DNA from: Aedoeadaptatus urinae
Lineage (GTDB): Bacteria; Bacillota; Clostridia; Tissierellales; Peptoniphilaceae
Length of the DNA stretch: 64,000 nucleotides
NCBI RefSeq assembly: GCF_900155585.1
Contig: NZ_LT707418.1
Span: 372,001 to 436,000, forward strand
Direction of reading: 5' to 3'
Position numbers and translations under genes: made by a program
Shown: in pieces, positions 1 through 7,680 of the stretch
Position numbering within the stretch: position 1 is the stretch's first letter
How the letters are laid out: the number at the start of each line of letters is the position of its first letter
The notes under the pieces: generated by a model
The model's database searches: none
The model's input: the letters and a program-made list of their open reading frames with translations, nothing else
Told to the model about the DNA's origin: nothing

Positions 1-1
1 C

Positions 2-1282
2 CTCGCCAACAGCGAACAGTTTCATAAAGTTAAAGATATTATCGAAAGCGACGATAATCGCCGATACATTATTCCCTCGGCGCCGGGAAAAGCAAAAAAC
101 GGCGACCAAAAGGTCACGGATCTGTTGATCCTTCTTTATAATATGGCCGTGCACAAGCTTTCCTCGGCGGAGGTCATGAATATGATCGAATCCCGCTACC
201 GGGAAATCTTAAACGGCATCGGCATCGAATTCGATTTAAAAACTGAGCTGGACGAGATTCTTTCCTACATTGCTTCCGGCAAGGTCAGTAAATCCTACGT
301 CCTCTCTCGAGGCGAATACTTAAACGGAAAAATTCTGTCCGCCTATTTAGGCTATGACTTCGTCGATGCCAAGGACGTCATCTGTTTCGACGAAAACGGC
401 ACCTGGGACGAGGAGAGCAGCTACAAGGCCCTGGCAAAAATGCAAGAGGAGCACGAGCGGGCCGTCATCCCCGGCTTTTACGGCTCCACCCCTTCGGGCA
501 AAATTGTCACCTTCAGCCGCGGCGGCAGCGACCTTTCCGGCGCCATTGTGGCCCGGGGCGTGAACGCCGAGCTCTACGAAAACTGGACCGATGTCTCCGG
601 CCTTCTCGCCGTGGATCCGTCCGTTATCCCCCATCCGAAAAAGATCAAAAATATTTCCTATCAGGAACTGCGGGAGCTTTCCTACAGCGGTGCCAAGGTT
701 ATGCACGACGAGGCCATGTTCCCCGTCATCGAAAAAAATATTCCCGTGGTCATTCGAAACACCAATGCCAAGGACGACGCCGGCTCCTATATTATGGCCG
801 ACGTCCCCGAGGATGCGGAAGGCGAAGACATTACGGGCATCGCCTGCCGCAAGGGCTTTGACGTCATCAATATCGAAAAGTTTCGCATGAATCGGGATCT
901 GGCCTTCCACAGAAAGGTGCTTTCCGTTCTGGAGGCCAACGATATTTATCTGGAGCACATGCCCTCTTCCATCGACTCCATTTCTCTGGTCATCGCCAGC
1001 AAGTATTTAAAGAATAAAACGGATCAGCTCATTGCCGAGCTTCAAACCTTTACCAATGCCGACCGCATTACCATGGATCACAACATCGCCTTGATCACCA
1101 TCGTCGGTCGCAATATGAAAAACCGCATCGGCACCAGCGCCCATGTTTTCAGCGCTTTGGCCGCCGCCAATGTCAATATCCGCATGATCATTCAAGGGGC
1201 TAGCGAAATGAATATTATCGTCGGCGTCTTGGAGGAAGAAGCGGAAAAATCCATCGAAGCCATCTATAACGCCTCCTTCTGA
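2..1282 (+). CDS. Aspartate kinase, 5' end missing (partial)
   Basis: Phosphorylates aspartate, the first step towards lysine, threonine and methionine. The frame is open to the left edge, and the bases before the first usable start codon already encode the family motif SAPGK followed by KVTDLL, so the gene begins outside the window. The N-terminal kinase core is followed by two ACT domains; the second (about the last 75 residues, with NRIGTSAHVFSALA and NIRMIIQGASEMNI) is the amino-acid-binding regulatory part. The long inserted segment between motifs resembles monofunctional class III enzymes such as Bacillus YclM/ThrD, but which end product inhibits it cannot be told. thrC and thrB lie about 43 kb away, so the pathway is not clustered. 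Confidence 0.93.
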   Translation, partial: LANSEQFHKVKDIIESDDNRRYIIPSAPGKAKNGDQKVTDLLILLYNMAVHKLSSAEVMNMIESRYREILNGIGIEFDLKTELDEILSYIASGKVSKSYVLSRGEYLNGKILSAYLGYDFVDAKDVICFDENGTWDEESSYKALAKMQEEHERAVIPGFYGSTPSGKIVTFSRGGSDLSGAIVARGVNAELYENWTDVSGLLAVDPSVIPHPKKIKNISYQELRELSYSGAKVMHDEAMFPVIEKNIPVVIRNTNAKDDAGSYIMADVPEDAEGEDITGIACRKGFDVINIEKFRMNRDLAFHRKVLSVLEANDIYLEHMPSSIDSISLVIASKYLKNKTDQLIAELQTFTNADRITMDHNIALITIVGRNMKNRIGTSAHVFSALAAANVNIRMIIQGASEMNIIVGVLEEEAEKSIEAIYNASF

Positions 1283-1290
1283 TAAGAAGC

Positions 1291-1319
1291 TTTCTTATTC
1301 CTATGAAATAGGGTATACT
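1291..1319 (+). promoter_or_regulatory. Candidate promoter of the thiamine uptake operon
   Basis: A -10 box TATACT lies 17 bp after a weak -35 (TTTCTT), about 10 bp upstream of the TPP riboswitch, where the operon promoter is expected. The -35 matches consensus at only three positions. Confidence 0.5.
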
Positions 1320-1328
1320 ATGATTCAT

Positions 1329-1402
1329 AAAGGGGTGCACACAGCTGAGAGAGGAAACACTCAACCCATAGAACTTGTACAGATAATGCTGTAAAAGGAT
1401 AG
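1329..1402 (+). ncRNA. TPP riboswitch (THI element)
   Basis: Contains the conserved blocks of the thiamine pyrophosphate aptamer in order: GGGGTGC, the CTGAGA T-loop, an ACCC-type block, GAACTTG in place of GAACCTG, then CAGATAATGCTG and AAGGA. It precedes a terminator hairpin and the HMP transporter genes, so TPP binding probably causes premature termination and shuts off uptake. Confidence 0.94.
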
Positions 1403-1433
1403 GCCGATGCACGCCGGTGCATCGGCTTTTTTT
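1403..1433 (+). terminator. Riboswitch expression-platform terminator
   Basis: A perfect 10-bp stem (arms GCCGATGCAC and GTGCATCGGC) with a GCCG loop and seven T residues directly follows the TPP aptamer. This is the expected OFF structure of the riboswitch. Confidence 0.93.
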
Positions 1434-1451
1434 ATTGAAAGGAGTTTTAAA

Positions 1452-1748
1452 ATGAAAGCAAGTATGGCTATTCAAGTGCTGCCTATGGTAGACGGCGGCA
1501 CGGAAGAGGTCGTTCGCATCGTAGATGAAGTCATCGCCGTCATTAAGGACAGCGGATTAAATTACGTGGTCGCCCCCTTTGAAACCACGGTGGAAGGGGA
1601 CTCCATGGACGAAATCATCGACCTGCTCCGCAAATGTGAAGCCAAGGTCATGGAAGAAGGCGCCAATTCCGTGTACTGCTACGTCAAATTAAGTCACGGC
1701 AAGGAATCTATTTTAACCATCGATGAAAAAATCGGCAAATATCAGTAA
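1452..1748 (+). CDS. MTH1187-family thiamine-binding protein
   Basis: A 98-residue protein of the DUF77/MTH1187/YqgV family: a small ferredoxin-like fold that binds thiamine or its pyrimidine part in characterised members. The conserved segments MAIQVLP, the TTVEGD stretch and the C-terminal DEKIGKY are visible. I chose the ATG with AAAGGAG about 8 bases upstream; an earlier in-frame ATG lies inside the terminator hairpin and is unlikely. It is the first gene after the TPP riboswitch and its end overlaps the permease gene, so a role in cytoplasmic handling of the imported thiamine precursor is the natural inference. Confidence 0.88.
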   Translation: MKASMAIQVLPMVDGGTEEVVRIVDEVIAVIKDSGLNYVVAPFETTVEGDSMDEIIDLLRKCEAKVMEEGANSVYCYVKLSHGKESILTIDEKIGKYQ

Positions 1749-2487
1749 GCTCTTTCGGGGAAGCATTTTAATCGTCGCCCTATTGATCCTATGGCAGCTG
1801 TTGAGCACCTCGGGCCTGTTGCCCGGCTACCTGCTCCCCTCGCCGTTGCAGGTCATCAAGGCCTTTGTACAAGACTTCCCTCTCTTGGTGGGCCACTCGA
1901 GGGTCACTTTGGCCGAAGCGGCTCTCGGGCTTTTCTTCGGCATCGTCTCGGGCTTTCTCTGCGCCTTTTTAATGGATCGCTCGGCCTTTTTTAAGGACGC
2001 CCTCTATCCCCTTTTGGTCCTGACGCAGACCGTGCCCACCGTGGCCATTGCGCCGCTCTTGGTCCTTTGGATGGGCTACGGCATGACGCCGAAGGTGGTG
2101 CTCATCGTCATCGTCACCTTCTTTCCCATGGCGGTCAATCTTTACGAAGGCTTCGCCTCGGCGGATCCCGACGAAATGAAACTTTTGCGGGCCATGGGCG
2201 CCGAGAAGCGGGAAATTTTCACCTATGTGAAGCTTCCCAACGCCCTGGACGGCTTTTTCTCCGCCTTGAAAATCTCCGCCTCCTACTCCGTGGTAGGCGC
2301 GGTTATCGCCGAATGGCTCGGTGGCTTTCAAGGCCTCGGGGTCTATATGACCCGAGTGAAAAACGCCTACAGCTACGACCGCATGTTTGCCGTCATCTTT
2401 TTGATTTCATTTTTAAGCTTAATCCTCATGGGCCTGGTCAATCTCTTTCAACGAAAGGCCATGCCCTGGAAACAATTACATTCTTAG
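1723..2487 (+). CDS. thiX: HMP/thiamine precursor ABC transporter permease
   Basis: A 254-residue inner-membrane permease of the BPD_transp_1 (SsuC/TauC/ThiX) type with about six membrane segments. The cytoplasmic coupling loop EAA-like motif is seen around MRAMGAEKREIFTYVKLPNA. It overlaps the preceding thiamine-binding gene by 26 bases, which implies coupled translation. Together with the following lipoprotein and ATPase it forms a complete importer. Position behind a TPP riboswitch identifies the substrate as a thiamine precursor, most likely the pyrimidine HMP or formyl-aminopyrimidine, rather than nitrate or sulfonate. Confidence 0.9.
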   Translation: MKKSANISKLFRGSILIVALLILWQLLSTSGLLPGYLLPSPLQVIKAFVQDFPLLVGHSRVTLAEAALGLFFGIVSGFLCAFLMDRSAFFKDALYPLLVLTQTVPTVAIAPLLVLWMGYGMTPKVVLIVIVTFFPMAVNLYEGFASADPDEMKLLRAMGAEKREIFTYVKLPNALDGFFSALKISASYSVVGAVIAEWLGGFQGLGVYMTRVKNAYSYDRMFAVIFLISFLSLILMGLVNLFQRKAMPWKQLHS

Positions 2488-2496
2488 GAGACTGTT

Positions 2497-3483
2497 ATGA
2501 AACGATTTTTACCCGTTCTTCTCGCCCTCTTTATGCTGGTCGGCTGCTCCAACGGCGCCGATAAGAAAGAGGACGGATACAAGCAAAAAGTACGCCTGGT
2601 CCTGGACTGGACCCCGAACACGAATCACACGGGCATTTACGTGGCCAAGGAAAAAGGCTTTTTAGATGAAGCTGGCATCGATCTCGAAATCCTTCAACCG
2701 CCGGAAGGCGGCGCGGAAGGCCTCGTCGCCAATGGCGGCGGCGAATTGGGCATCTCCTTCCAAGACACCATCGCCGCATCCTGGACCAAGGAAAATCCCC
2801 TTCCGGTCACCGCCGTGGCCGCTTTGGTACAACACAATACCTCGGGGCTTTTAAGTTTGAAAGACAAGGGCATCGACTCCATGGGCAAGCTCACCGGCCA
2901 CACCTACGCCACCTGGAACATGCCCATCGAACAGGCCATGATTAAGACCATGGTGGAAGACGACGGCGGGGACTACTCCAAGGTCAATCTCATCCCCTCC
3001 AATGTCACCGACATCGTCGCCGCATTAAAAAGCAATGTGGACGCCGTGTGGGTCTACTACGGCTGGGACGGCATTAAGACGAAGGTCGAAGGCCTGGAAA
3101 CCAACTACATTCCCTTTATCGACTCCCACCCCGAATTCGATTACTACAGCCCCATTTTAATCGCCAACAACGACTTCTTGAAGAATGATCCTGACACGGC
3201 TAAAAAAGTCTTGGCCGCCATCTCCAAAGGCTACGAATACGCCGCCGAACATCCGGAAGAAGCCGCCGAGATCTTGTTAAAGGCATCGCCTGAACTGGAT
3301 AAGAAATTGGTGGGCGAAAGCCAAGCTTACCTTTCCACGCAATACATTGCCGATGCGAAACAATTCGGCGTCATCGACAAGGAACGCTGGAACGCATTCT
3401 ACGGCTGGCTCTGGAAAAACAAATTGATCGATCGGGAAATCCCGGCAGATTTCGGTTTCAGCAATGACTACCTCCCTCAATAA
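2497..3483 (+). CDS. thiY: HMP/thiamine precursor ABC transporter substrate-binding lipoprotein
   Basis: A 328-residue NMT1/THI5-like solute-binding protein. A lipobox ending in LVGC places the lipidated cysteine at residue 17. The segment after it (DWTPNTNHTGIYVA, then the glycine-rich GGAEGLVANGGGELGIS) matches ThiY/THI5-type pyrimidine binders. It should sit on the outer face of the membrane and pass the pyrimidine to the permease. Its 3' end overlaps the ATPase gene by 20 bases. No thiC or thiD is visible in the window, so the cell at least scavenges the pyrimidine moiety. Confidence 0.93.
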   Translation: MKRFLPVLLALFMLVGCSNGADKKEDGYKQKVRLVLDWTPNTNHTGIYVAKEKGFLDEAGIDLEILQPPEGGAEGLVANGGGELGISFQDTIAASWTKENPLPVTAVAALVQHNTSGLLSLKDKGIDSMGKLTGHTYATWNMPIEQAMIKTMVEDDGGDYSKVNLIPSNVTDIVAALKSNVDAVWVYYGWDGIKTKVEGLETNYIPFIDSHPEFDYYSPILIANNDFLKNDPDTAKKVLAAISKGYEYAAEHPEEAAEILLKASPELDKKLVGESQAYLSTQYIADAKQFGVIDKERWNAFYGWLWKNKLIDREIPADFGFSNDYLPQ

Positions 3484-4216
3484 TCCGGTCTTAGTCGGCG
3501 AGGGCATCTGCCGCCGCTTCGGCGAAAAAACCGTACTGGATCACGTGAATCTTTCCATTCCACGGGGCAAGGTCGTGTCCCTTTTGGGCCAAAGCGGCAG
3601 CGGCAAGACCACCCTCTTTAATATTCTCGCGGGGCTGGATGTGCCCAATGAAGGCACGGTGCATCTCTTAGGCGAAGACGTCACCGGCGAGCCCGGTCAC
3701 GTGGCCTATATGCTGCAAAAAGACTTGCTCCTTCGCCACTTAAAGATCATCGACAATGTGTCTTTGCCCCTGCGCCTGGCGGGCAAGAGCAAAGAGGAAG
3801 CCCGCGCCGCAGCCGACGGCTATTTTAAGGAGTTCGGCCTGGAAGGCACACAGCACAGCTACCCCGGCGCATTGAGCGGTGGCATGGCGCAGCGTGCGGC
3901 CTTTTTAAGGACCTTTCTCTTCTCGAAGGACCTGGTACTCCTGGACGAGCCCTTCTCACGCTTAGACGCCATTACAAAGGCCTCCATGCAGGATTGGTAC
4001 CTGGCCATCAAGGAAAAATACGTGCTCACCACCGTCCTCATTACCCACGACATCGACGAAGCCCTGCGCATGAGCGACGTGATTCACGTGCTGTCGCCGA
4101 AAAAGAAATCCATCGCCTACAGCTACACCATACCGGAAGGCGATCGTGAGGCCTTTCAGCTGTCGAGAGAGTATTTGGACGCGAAGAAAGCCATTCAAAA
4201 AGCCATTATGGCATAG
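3464..4216 (+). CDS. thiZ: HMP/thiamine precursor ABC transporter ATPase
   Basis: A 250-residue ABC ATPase that powers the importer. Visible motifs are Walker A GQSGSGKTT, a Q-loop region MLQKDLL, the signature LSGGMAQRA, Walker B LVLLDEP and the switch histidine in VLITHD. Its start lies inside the end of the lipoprotein gene. It is the last gene of the riboswitch operon and is followed at once by a strong terminator. Confidence 0.92.
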   Translation: MTTSLNNPVLVGEGICRRFGEKTVLDHVNLSIPRGKVVSLLGQSGSGKTTLFNILAGLDVPNEGTVHLLGEDVTGEPGHVAYMLQKDLLLRHLKIIDNVSLPLRLAGKSKEEARAAADGYFKEFGLEGTQHSYPGALSGGMAQRAAFLRTFLFSKDLVLLDEPFSRLDAITKASMQDWYLAIKEKYVLTTVLITHDIDEALRMSDVIHVLSPKKKSIAYSYTIPEGDREAFQLSREYLDAKKAIQKAIMA

Positions 4217-4250
4217 AAAAAAGCATCTGCCGAAAAGCAGGTGCTTTTTT
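4217..4250 (+). terminator. Terminator of the thiamine uptake operon
   Basis: A 14-bp stem with one G-T pair (core GCATCTGC / GCAGGTGC) and a 6-base loop ends in six T residues immediately after the ATPase stop codon. Confidence 0.9.
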
Positions 4251-4280
4251 CATGGGTAAATAGAGTTTCCAAAGGGACTT

Positions 4281-4318
4281 AAAAAAAAGGGACGCAGCGA
4301 AGAGACTGCGTCCTTTTT
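4281..4318 (-). terminator. Terminator of the YSIRK/SLH protein gene
   Basis: The stem GGACGCAG / CTGCGTCC is flanked by an A-run that reads as eight T residues on the minus strand, just downstream of the SLH gene stop codon. Confidence 0.85.
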
Positions 4319-4344
4319 CAAAAGACAAGATTCTATGAGATTTT

Positions 4345-5925
4345 TTACTTCATAGCGGCCAAAGCATCAAGCATGGCTTGATAATTATTTGCCGCCAATA
4401 GGATTTGGACATAAGCCCAGTGATTTTCACTGACGTCCTTAAAGGAATTGAATTTCGCTTTTATCTTCATTAAATCCTGTTTGCTCATGTTCCGGCCTTC
4501 ATAGCGATTTAGAATCGTTACAGCTTCAGCTCTCGTAATGGCTCCGTCGGGTTTAAAGGTACCGTCGGGGTAGCCGACAATTCGACCGTTGCCAAAGGCT
4601 TGATTAATGGCAGCTTCAAAGGGATGGCCCTTTACATCGGCGAAAGGCGCGATGCGATCCGTCTTTTTGTCGATGCCTGCCAGGGCCCGGGCAAATTCGG
4701 CTCGCGTAATGGGTTCGTTGGGACGGAAGTTTCCATTTTGATCCGCCAACATCAAATCATTTTTCACCATGGCGTTAATCGCTTCGTTGTACCAACTGCT
4801 GTCCGTGTCCTTAAAATCAGGTTTGGCCTTGTTGCTCGTATCCAGACCCGCCAAAGAAGCGATCATGGACGCCGCTTCGGCGCGACTGATCTTTCCTTCG
4901 GAGCGGAAGCTATTATCGCCGTAGCCGAAAATAAATGCCTGATACTTTACTTTCGGCTCCACAGGCGTACTCGGCGTTTCCGGATTTTCCGCAGCCGTCA
5001 CTGCAACCATATCCCCGTTTTCAAAATACGTGTCATTTGCAAATTTTACATAGACAATGGGCTTAATATATTTGGCATTTTCGGGTAGCTTCGTGATTTC
5101 GATTTCATAGCCGCCGGCTACTTGTTTTACCGTGTAATCATCCCGAGGCACTTCCTGCTTCTTATATTTCGGCGTCGCCGACGTGCTTGTATCCACCCTC
5201 GTCGAGGGACTGCTTACTGCCTTGGGTTTCCCTTCTTCAAAATCCTTCTGTGTCACATAATTCAGCTTAAAGAAAGCTTTTTCATTCTCGCCGATCTTTC
5301 CGGCCCCTGCAAGATTCGACTGAATTTCAATCTTATTGTCCTTTAATGCCACATACTTTTTATTATTGTGGGGGTTGAGCTGATCTCGCTTCCCCAGCAC
5401 CTTATAATTGACGAGGGCTTTTTTCGTATAATCCCTGAAGAGGCCGGATTTCTTTCCATTAACCTTTTTATAAGGGACACTTTCAATAAATTTCAATTCC
5501 TCTTCCGTAATTTTTTCTTTGCCTAATAAAGTCTTCGCTTTTTCAACGGCGCCCTTGACTTCATCTTTCACGCCCGGCTGAAATTCAATGGAATCGCTGT
5601 CAAGAACCTTCTCTTCCACTGTTTTCATGTACCTTTGAAGTTCGGCCTTGGCCTGTCTAACCCTTTCGGCAAATTCCACATTGGTCTTGTCCTCTTTGGA
5701 ATTTTTCTCTTTCGCTTGCTCGCGTTCAAGGCGACTTATACTTTGGTTCCCGACAAGCGCCGGCTTTTGATTCGCATTCATTGCCCTATTCGTTTCGGAG
5801 CCGGAGGCGGCATAGGAGGATCCCGGCAAAAATCCTGCAATTAAGGTAAAGCCTAAAAGGCATGAGACGAAACCGACAGGCAATTTTCGCATTCCGTAAC
5901 GAGGTCGTTGCTCTTTTTGTTTCAT
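4345..5925 (-). CDS. Surface protein with YSIRK-like signal peptide and three SLH repeats
   Basis: A 526-residue exported protein. Residues 10-26 (YGMRKLPVGFVSCLLGF) resemble the YSIRK-G/S signal that directs secretion to the division septum in cocci; cleavage is likely near residue 39 (SSYA). A charged helical stretch follows, then a lysine-rich middle region I cannot assign. Three SLH repeats fill about the last 190 residues (fragments RAEAASMIASL, FRPNEPITRAEFARAL, YPDGTFKPDGAITRAEA). SLH repeats bind pyruvylated wall polymer, so the protein should be wall-attached. No LPXTG motif is present, which is unusual with this signal type. It is more A+T-rich than its neighbours. The middle region is the likely functional part and remains unknown. 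Confidence 0.88.
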   Translation of the reverse strand: MKQKEQRPRYGMRKLPVGFVSCLLGFTLIAGFLPGSSYAASGSETNRAMNANQKPALVGNQSISRLEREQAKEKNSKEDKTNVEFAERVRQAKAELQRYMKTVEEKVLDSDSIEFQPGVKDEVKGAVEKAKTLLGKEKITEEELKFIESVPYKKVNGKKSGLFRDYTKKALVNYKVLGKRDQLNPHNNKKYVALKDNKIEIQSNLAGAGKIGENEKAFFKLNYVTQKDFEEGKPKAVSSPSTRVDTSTSATPKYKKQEVPRDDYTVKQVAGGYEIEITKLPENAKYIKPIVYVKFANDTYFENGDMVAVTAAENPETPSTPVEPKVKYQAFIFGYGDNSFRSEGKISRAEAASMIASLAGLDTSNKAKPDFKDTDSSWYNEAINAMVKNDLMLADQNGNFRPNEPITRAEFARALAGIDKKTDRIAPFADVKGHPFEAAINQAFGNGRIVGYPDGTFKPDGAITRAEAVTILNRYEGRNMSKQDLMKIKAKFNSFKDVSENHWAYVQILLAANNYQAMLDALAAMK

Positions 5926-6039
5926 ATTTTCTCCTTCATTATAAATTCCATGGCCCCTTTGTCCGCATCAAATCTATGTATTTTTCCATAGCAGACCTAA
6001 TCCAAAGTTGTCATGATCAAAGTGATCTTCTAATTCGAA

Positions 6040-6067
6040 ATTATATCACGCTGATAGTAATTATCAA
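6040..6067 (-). promoter_or_regulatory. Promoter of the YSIRK/SLH protein gene
   Basis: On the minus strand TTGATA and TATAAT are separated by 16 bp, giving a leader of about 100 bases before the start codon, which has AAGGAG upstream. The rest of the 333-base gap between the two SLH genes is A+T-rich with no supported gene. Confidence 0.72.
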
Positions 6068-6193
6068 CTGTTATTTTGATATTCTTTCTCTTTTCTTTTA
6101 TTTTTGCCTTCTACTGCCTTTTTATTCTTATGTTCTAGCTCATTTAAATTATTTCTTCCGCGCGGCTTTTTGAGGACTCTTTCAAAATAAAGA

Positions 6194-6234
6194 AAAAGCC
6201 TCTGCAGTCGTTTCCTACGCATGCAGAGGCTTTT
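6194..6234 (-). terminator. Terminator of the SLH D,D-carboxypeptidase gene
   Basis: A 13-bp stem (AAAAGCCTCTGCA / TGCAGAGGCTTTT) with a loop of about 15 bases lies 25 bases after the stop codon. A-rich and T-rich flanks make it usable in both directions. Confidence 0.85.
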
Positions 6235-6258
6235 CTCATTTCTTTTTTGATTGTCCGT

Positions 6259-7596
6259 TTAATTTAATTGATTTTTTAAATTCAGCATCATTTGAGTGGC
6301 TTCTTCTCTGCTTGCCGTGCCCTTGGGGTCGAAGAGATTGCCGCCCTTGCCGTGTAAGATACCGCGCTTCGTCAAGCTCGCCACGGCGGGACGAAAGACG
6401 GGATGAATCTTCCCGCTATCCTTGTAGGGCAGGCGGGCGTTGCCGTCGTCGTACTTCATGGCGACGTAAATAATTTTCGCCATCTCTTCCCTGCTCACCA
6501 GCTTATCCGGGCGGAAGGTGCCGTCGCCGTAGCCGTCGATGAGTCCCGCCTCCTTGGCCGCGGCAATGGCCTTGGTGTAGTAGGCATCGGGGGCCACGTC
6601 GTTAAAGCCCGTGACATTACTTTCCATGGGCAAATGCAGGGCCAGACTCATTAAAAGGGTAAATTCCCCGCGGCTCATGTGCTCCCGTCCTTGGAAGCTC
6701 TTCAGGCCTCGATAAAGGGCGGTGTTGATTCCCGCTCGCTCGGCCCTCGCCGGCACATGCTTGGCCCAGTTTGAGGTGGAGTAATCCCTCGTGGCGTAAT
6801 TTAAAATGGCCATGGTGTCGTGGTAGCGAGCGTCTTTTCCCTTGGAACCCATAACCACGGAAATCAGGTGACGGCCTTTTTTCGTGTAGGTCGTCGTCAG
6901 GCATTGGCCGGAATAGGATGCCGTGCCCGTCTTAAAGCCGTTGATCCCGTTAAAATTGCGAAACTTTCGATAAAACAGATTGGTGGATCGATAGACCTCG
7001 TTTTTAAACATGGTCTGATGCTTCGACGTGGTGTTTAAAATCTCCGGGTAATCGCGAATAATGGATCGGGTCAAGAGGGCTTGGGCCCTGGGCGTGACGC
7101 GGTTGGGCTTCAGGCCGTTGGCCTCGGTGTATTGGGCATCGATCCCCAAAGCCCTCGCCTTTTCGTTCATGCGCTCGGCAAAACGGTCCTCGCTGCCGCC
7201 GCCCAGGTATTCCGCCATGGCGATGCCCATTTGATTGTTGCTGCGAATTAAAAAGGGCTCGAAGAGATCCCCCAGCCGCTCCGCTTCGTCGAAGGGCGTC
7301 TTGTCCCAGGGCGATTGGGTGCGGGCGTTGTCCGAAATGGGGATCACCGCGTCCCAGCTCACCTCGCCGCTCTTAATGGCGTCCAGTATAATATAGGCCG
7401 TCATGACCTTGGTCATGGAAGCGGCGGAATAGGCCTTGTCCGAATTTTTTTCGTAAAGCACCTGCCCCGTGTCGTAGTCCATAACGACGGCGCCCTGTGC
7501 GCTGATGGCCGGCGGCTCTGCGGCAAAGGCCGCCCCCGGCGTCATAAGCATGGCGATCATTAAGATCAGGGCCACCCATTGTTTGAATTGTTTCAT
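6259..7596 (-). CDS. D-alanyl-D-alanine carboxypeptidase (S11) with C-terminal SLH repeats
   Basis: A 445-residue exported peptidase that trims the terminal D-Ala from peptidoglycan stem peptides. A signal peptide ends near residue 25 (AFA-AEPP). The penicillin-binding catalytic motifs are all present: SMTK (S60-K63), SNN (S119-N121) and KTG (K222). From about residue 300 two clear and one partial SLH repeats follow (GYGDGTFRPDKLVSREEMAKII is the best). Most family members end in a membrane-anchoring amphipathic helix; here wall-binding repeats replace it, so the enzyme is probably held on the wall rather than the membrane. It has its own terminator. Neighbours are other SLH proteins. Confidence 0.92.
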   Translation of the reverse strand: MKQFKQWVALILMIAMLMTPGAAFAAEPPAISAQGAVVMDYDTGQVLYEKNSDKAYSAASMTKVMTAYIILDAIKSGEVSWDAVIPISDNARTQSPWDKTPFDEAERLGDLFEPFLIRSNNQMGIAMAEYLGGGSEDRFAERMNEKARALGIDAQYTEANGLKPNRVTPRAQALLTRSIIRDYPEILNTTSKHQTMFKNEVYRSTNLFYRKFRNFNGINGFKTGTASYSGQCLTTTYTKKGRHLISVVMGSKGKDARYHDTMAILNYATRDYSTSNWAKHVPARAERAGINTALYRGLKSFQGREHMSRGEFTLLMSLALHLPMESNVTGFNDVAPDAYYTKAIAAAKEAGLIDGYGDGTFRPDKLVSREEMAKIIYVAMKYDDGNARLPYKDSGKIHPVFRPAVASLTKRGILHGKGGNLFDPKGTASREEATQMMLNLKNQLN

Positions 7597-7647
7597 TTCA
7601 AATCCTTTCCGTAAAAAATGTCTTCGTTTATTTTAACAAATCGCCAT

Positions 7648-7675
7648 GAAAAAATCCCTACGGTTACCGTAGGGA
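7648..7675 (-). terminator. Terminator of the SLH-glutaredoxin gene
   Basis: A perfect palindrome with 10-bp arms (TCCCTACGGT / ACCGTAGGGA) is followed on the minus strand by six or seven T residues, directly after the stop codon. Confidence 0.9.
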
Positions 7676-7680
7676 CTCTG

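Noticed and set aside
5862-6173. + strand frame in the A+T-rich gap between SLH genes
   Set aside because: It overlaps the start and promoter of the SLH gene on the other strand and has no ribosome site.
7315-7563. 82-codon + strand frame inside the carboxypeptidase gene
   Set aside because: Antisense shadow of a gene with all catalytic motifs.
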